Below are positions 8,901-10,853 of a stretch of DNA of 10,853 nt, in pieces. The DNA comes from Candidatus Firestoneibacteriota bacterium (lineage in GTDB: Bacteria > Oederibacteriota > JAAXVQ01 > JAUVAV01). The translations under genes were made by a program, and so were the position numbers. The notes beneath the pieces were generated by a model. It was not told where the DNA came from. It searched no databases and saw nothing but the letters and a program-made list of their open reading frames with translations. The stretch is taken from NCBI GenBank assembly GCA_030635415.1, contig DAOVYW010000058.1:1-10853 (forward strand), given 5' to 3'. Each line of letters begins with the position of its first letter. Position 1 is the stretch's first letter.

Positions 8901-9727
8901 TGGTGAAAGACCTGCCTTTTTCATGGTTCAATCACGCGATAGTATGTTTGCTCCCGGATAAAGAAAAACCTTTATTCCTGGACCCTACCTTTAATTACAC
9001 AGCGTACGGTGACATGTGGGATTATACCCAGGACAATGATGCTTTCGTAATCCAAGAAAATGGTTATGAATTTATCCGCACGCCGGTCCTGCCGATGCCG
9101 GAACAGAACAGCCGGGATAATATTATCATTCTGCCTGAGGGTCAAATTCAGGTGACCGGGTCCTTGGAAATCAAGGGATATATTGCAGCTTGGCTGCGTC
9201 ATGAATTCAGCATCCCGGGTAAGCGCAAGGAACTCTTAGAGAAACAAATTAATCAGGAGCTTTCCGGCGCTAAAGTTGAAAAATGCGAGGTGAAGGACTG
9301 GGAAAATATCAATCTGCCGCTGGGCATTGACTACCAATTTAACGTGCCGGCTTTTGCGCATTTGTCAGAAAATAAAATGCGATTTAAAGTGTTGGGAGGG
9401 CACAAACCCGGAGAAATATACACTGAAAAGAGTGAGCGTTTGTATGATCTGATTCTGGAATTTTCTGTAAACAATACGGAGCAACAGACGTATCACTGGC
9501 CCGCGAATTATCAAGTGGACACTCTGCCCGGGAATTTGGTGATTGACACGAAATGGTTTAAATACGAACGGACCTGGATAAAGCAGAAAAATGCTTTGCA
9601 ATGCAGCCGGGCACTGGAATTCAAAGTAAAGCGGGTGAAAAAAGATGAGTATACTAAATTCCGGGAAGCCTGCACCCGCGTGGATGCCGCGGAAAAAGAG
9701 CAGGTCGTTTTATCGCTAAAGCCCTGA
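5909..9727 (+). CDS. Exported TPR/DUF3857/transglutaminase-like protein
   Basis: This is a 1272-residue multidomain protein. Residues 1-24 form a signal peptide or anchor (K2, then a hydrophobic run) without a lipobox cysteine. Residues about 45-185 are helical and TPR-like. Residues about 190-345 look like a beta-sandwich, with WLVIGPFEN and GSDDSLKIWFNEDLV resembling PA14- or carbohydrate-binding-like modules. Residues 387-658 are eight consecutive 34-residue TPRs with no spacers. Residues about 705-865 resemble DUF3857. Residues about 905-1030 are a transglutaminase-like core with C967 in GYGVCKDKALLL, H1009 in WFNHAIVCL and D1025 in LFLDPTF, so the triad is intact. The beta-rich C-terminus resembles DUF3858. 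The site AAGGAG at 5895-5900 lies 8 bases before the ATG. Substrate and reaction (peptidase, amidase or crosslinking) are unknown. The likely location is periplasmic or cell envelope. The domain calls are strong for TPR and the transglutaminase core, moderate for the rest. Confidence 0.92.
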   Translation: MKNYFAYLLAVATLLLAWQLPVNSSLYPEPKGADQAIKAWTSQSKSQGLLERAWMEHLYKANNAKAIRYARKVLSKEAGNYAAHELLLNIYQMRGDYAAGFTHLLAMLEQDRVENCIYLPGVIYSKSNRDALWLSSQQQEQLETVLTRKIADPQVPALQKYYQSRLLSALYLETGRLDKVREIADQLGFIREWLVIGPFENQEKLGFDEVYAPEEEINLNKTYKGMRGMVKWQKLSAVRNNGIVDLNSVFYPQEWTAGYALTYVYSPEDRIAAIRTGSDDSLKIWFNEDLVLNDETYKGYQAEQHVMGIKLRCGWNKILVKVCQGGGAWEFGLRLTDPAGVLLTDLKYTLDPKLYTGLKQVSGQKGVEVVGIARQLLERLAKTPQDESSLYYLARNYKNEDQREEAIRAYERLLKQNPAGARYWLEAGEVYFLGGRPTQGLAAYQKAVEIDPDYCEARICLAKYYYEKKMHKKSEVELKRVLKNKPAQVEAILWTGQNHEVQAQWEEAYRQGQSALQQRPELSWALNAAGYWAAQRGFQEEALGYYQKALKKQFAFSPTYYNLAHIYRNQGQYEKVVRTYQALLKIQDLNLDLYMQIAATYRQWKKYEKAIQTCKQVLELCPTHARAFELLGRINFDEGNQAQARTNLEKSLQYQPNNMLLREYIKKIFPFQDKIFEQYGRSEKTCEKIRQRKVVPEQFPKCAAAHLLNQVVTHVFADGSYSEMRHVLVKILTDSGRDAFGSAYLPNDPSVKILKAYTLKADGKKVEPTDIRGGKIVFAAVEPGAIMEYQYTYDAYYGGWLQGYYYSQLPFQARDTPMLNSEWVVALPQNQKLNTYINGKIAHHTKTRADEQVHIWRAKNMEPIYSEPFQPAYQDLAAGVFISTIPSWEFMAKWAANLVKDQMELDEALKTKLAVLTTNQPTLQDKIRSIYNFVAQDIRYESRGDTWIFGVKPQKAANIYADGYGVCKDKALLLIALLRAIDVPAHFALVETNNLGHLVKDLPFSWFNHAIVCLLPDKEKPLFLDPTFNYTAYGDMWDYTQDNDAFVIQENGYEFIRTPVLPMPEQNSRDNIIILPEGQIQVTGSLEIKGYIAAWLRHEFSIPGKRKELLEKQINQELSGAKVEKCEVKDWENINLPLGIDYQFNVPAFAHLSENKMRFKVLGGHKPGEIYTEKSERLYDLILEFSVNNTEQQTYHWPANYQVDTLPGNLVIDTKWFKYERTWIKQKNALQCSRALEFKVKRVKKDEYTKFREACTRVDAAEKEQVVLSLKP

Positions 9728-9737
9728 GGGGGCGCAG

Positions 9738-9785
9738 ATGGAAAAGGAAGCACCGGATTTAATAAGCAAAGTCGGCATAAAATAG
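9738..9785 (+). other. Possible 15-codon ORF with ribosome-binding site
   Basis: ATG at 9738 follows GAGGGGG (9726-9732) at 5 bases and encodes MEKEAPDLISKVGIK before TAG. It begins 11 bases after the large gene's stop, a spacing suited to coupled translation. It ends before the MITE-like element. It could be a microprotein, the stub of a lost gene, or chance. There is no family match I recognise. Confidence 0.2.
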
Positions 9786-9794
9786 TTAAATAAT

Positions 9795-9936
9795 GATTCT
9801 GCTGCAAAACCCTTTCTGCTGTCTTTGCGAGGAGCGGCAGCGACGAAGCAATCTCGATTTTATAAGGATAAAATCAGATGGCCGCATTCCCTGCGGTCGC
9901 TCGCAATGACTGCTTAGGGGGTTTTGCAGCAGAATC
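9795..9936. mobile_element. MITE-like palindromic element with 6-bp direct repeats
   Basis: GATTCTGCTGCAAAACCC at 9795-9812 is the exact reverse complement of 9919-9936, giving 18-bp perfect terminal inverted repeats. Inner arms also pair: GTCTTTGCGAG (9821-9831) with CTCGCAATGAC (9900-9910) at 10 of 11, and GATTTTA (9856-9862) with TAAAATC (9869-9875) around a six-base centre. AATAAT occurs immediately outside both ends (9789-9794 and 9937-9942), as expected of a target-site duplication, though the flanks are AT-rich. The interior wording TTGCGAGGAGCG and GAAGCAATCTC recalls a repeat family common in environmental bacterial genomes. It has no coding capacity, so mobilisation would require a transposase elsewhere. 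An alternative is a large imperfect palindrome spanning 9782-9949. Confidence 0.7.
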
Positions 9937-10007
9937 AATAATTAACCATGTCCCCTATGTACACAGGCGTTGCAGCTAAAGAAAGAAAATCATAAACAGG
10001 AGTTTGC

Positions 10008-10019
10008 ATGCTTATATAA
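10008..10019 (+). other. Three-codon mini-ORF in the leader
   Basis: CAGGAG at 9997-10002 lies 5 bases before ATG CTT ATA TAA. This is the best ribosome-binding site in the leader, yet the frame stops after three codons. The next gene starts 26 bases after this stop in another frame. It might influence initiation on the next gene, or it may be chance. Confidence 0.3.
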
Positions 10020-10045
10020 GGCGGAGCAAAGAGGGGGGATCATTA

Positions 10046-10807
10046 ATGAATAGATATGTGCTCTGCGGAATCATTGCGGTTTTGCTTGCGATAGCTGTTT
10101 GCGCAATAGTATTTTATTTCCTGAATCCGCCCAAAATTGTTACTGTGGGCCAAGGCAAGGATTATACTGATCTTCAGGCGGCGATTGATGCACACCAAGG
10201 CAATTATATAATCAAAATTTCCCCCGGACGTTATATATTTGAAAAAGCCCTATCAATCGTAAAGAAGCGGAAAATTACCATTGCGGGCGAGGGTAAAGTG
10301 GACCTGGTTTGTTCGGAATTGTATGAAGATGTTTTGCACATCCAAGACTGCCGACAAGTTATCCTGAAAAACATCCGGGCTTTTCATGATCCTTTTGAAC
10401 CCGGTGATTGTGGCGGTAATGTCATTTTGTTAGTCGAGAGCAAAAACATACTAATATATAATTGCACCTTAAACGGCTGTGGCATGACAGGTGTTGAGGC
10501 GGACATCGTTGAACATTTACGCGTGGAAAACTGCGAAATTCACAGCAACACCCTGTTGGCTTTGAAATTAAGCAATGCTCGGAACATAAAGATAGCGAAT
10601 AACCGGATCTATTATAATTTTCAAAACATGGAACTGATCTTTTGCAGGAGAATTCTAATCACTGGAAATGTATTTGAGCACAACGATGATCAACAAATTA
10701 GAGTGGAGGAAGTCACTGGTCTTAAATTGCAGAAGAATGTGCCTGAAAATATACCTATTTATGAAATCCCGGAATATTATGAGGGTCGCGATGGTCCGAT
10801 TCTTTAG
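10046..10807 (+). CDS. Membrane-anchored right-handed beta-helix protein
   Basis: This 253-residue protein has a single N-terminal membrane segment at about 4-27 (signal anchor or uncleaved signal), then an extracytoplasmic domain. Residues 31-83 have the entry pattern of pectate-lyase-like and DUF1565 beta-helices: VTVGQGKDYTDLQAAID, then IKISPGRYIFE and ITIAGEG. Residues about 95-230 are successive rungs of roughly 21-25 residues built on turns such as VILKNI, ILIYNC, LRVENCEI, IKIANNRI and ILITGNVF. Asparagine-rich turns are typical of NosD-like helices. It is short for the fold, about six to eight rungs. No catalytic residues stand out, so enzyme activity is unassigned. I chose the ATG at 10046 because GAGGGGGG at 10031-10038 lies 7 bases upstream and the hydrophobic segment begins directly after it. 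A TTG at 10004 would add 14 charged residues and overlaps its own ribosome-binding site. Confidence 0.85.
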   Translation: MNRYVLCGIIAVLLAIAVCAIVFYFLNPPKIVTVGQGKDYTDLQAAIDAHQGNYIIKISPGRYIFEKALSIVKKRKITIAGEGKVDLVCSELYEDVLHIQDCRQVILKNIRAFHDPFEPGDCGGNVILLVESKNILIYNCTLNGCGMTGVEADIVEHLRVENCEIHSNTLLALKLSNARNIKIANNRIYYNFQNMELIFCRRILITGNVFEHNDDQQIRVEEVTGLKLQKNVPENIPIYEIPEYYEGRDGPIL

Positions 10808-10853
10808 TAGGGTAACTCTCAGCGCGGTTTTCACGACCCAAACTTTTACTGCA
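10791..10853 (+). CDS. Possible 5' end of a further gene, cut by window edge
   Basis: An ATG at 10791, preceded at 5 bases by GAGGG (10781-10785), opens a frame with no stop in the 21 codons to the window end. It starts MVRFFSRVTLSAVFTT, a basic then hydrophobic run like the beginning of a signal peptide. It would overlap the beta-helix gene by 17 bases in another frame. The evidence is thin: 21 open codons can occur by chance. No family can be assigned. Confidence 0.33.
   Translation, partial: MVRFFSRVTLSAVFTTQTFTA

Larger units (their letters stand above)
9728..10045. other. Intergenic region with MITE-like element
   Basis: This 318-base gap contains a possible 15-codon ORF directly after the large gene, a MITE-like palindromic element, and an A-rich leader with a three-codon mini-ORF before the beta-helix gene. 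A TTGCAG at 9970-9975 has only a poor -10 candidate (TAAACA) 17 bases later, so no promoter is called. An in-frame 15-codon stretch starting ATG at 9948 has no ribosome-binding site and is not called. Confidence 0.75.

Noticed and set aside
9948..9995. 15-codon frame starting MSPMYTG
   Set aside because: There is no ribosome-binding site, no recognisable family, and the length is within chance.
9970..9998. Sigma70 promoter before the beta-helix gene
   Set aside because: TTGCAG is acceptable as a -35 but the -10 candidate TAAACA is poor. This is not enough to call.
10004..10045. TTG start for the beta-helix protein
   Set aside because: The only upstream ribosome-binding site would be 1 base away. 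The ATG at 10046 has a better site and directly precedes the membrane segment.

Overview
The window looks like a bacterial chromosome segment of moderate GC content. Two housekeeping genes, guaA and dnaE, are conserved full-length genes, but they do not fix the lineage. A secreted DUF3857/transglutaminase protein with a TPR array and the style of the intergenic repeats suggest a Gram-negative environmental lineage, perhaps Desulfobacterota or an under-sampled candidate phylum. That placement is low-confidence inference. All convincing genes are on the + strand.

Region 1 (1-5555) is a tightly packed block. It runs GMP synthase (guaA), then a YjbQ/UPF0047 family protein 4 bases downstream, then the DNA polymerase III alpha subunit (dnaE), whose start overlaps the yjbQ stop by 11 bases. 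The spacing suggests one transcript with translational coupling. DnaE has intact catalytic aspartates, an apparently intact PHP metal site, and a purine-rich charged insertion of about 22 residues just before its third catalytic aspartate.

Region 2 (5556-5908) has no functional gene. It holds a decayed fragment of a REP-associated (Y1/HUH, RAYT-type) transposase, recognisable by the reading NHVHGIII. The fragment contains a perfect 14-bp-arm palindrome inside its frame. It is followed by a degenerate 24-bp tandem repeat and further REP-like hairpins.

Region 3 (5909-9727) is one large gene for an exported 1272-residue protein. Its order is signal segment, helical/TPR-like part, beta-sandwich-like part, eight uninterrupted 34-residue TPRs, a DUF3857-like domain, a transglutaminase-like core with a Cys-His-Asp triad, and a beta-rich C-terminus.

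Region 4 (9728-10045) is intergenic and dominated by a roughly 142-bp MITE-like palindromic element. It has 18-bp perfect terminal inverted repeats and a 6-bp direct repeat immediately outside them.

Region 5 (10046-10853) encodes a small membrane-anchored right-handed beta-helix protein. It is followed by the possible first 21 codons of another gene that runs off the window.

I found no convincing defence system, CRISPR array, prophage, rRNA or tRNA. The most interesting material is the repeat biology in the two gaps and the unusual multidomain exported protein. Nothing here can be called a new system from sequence alone.
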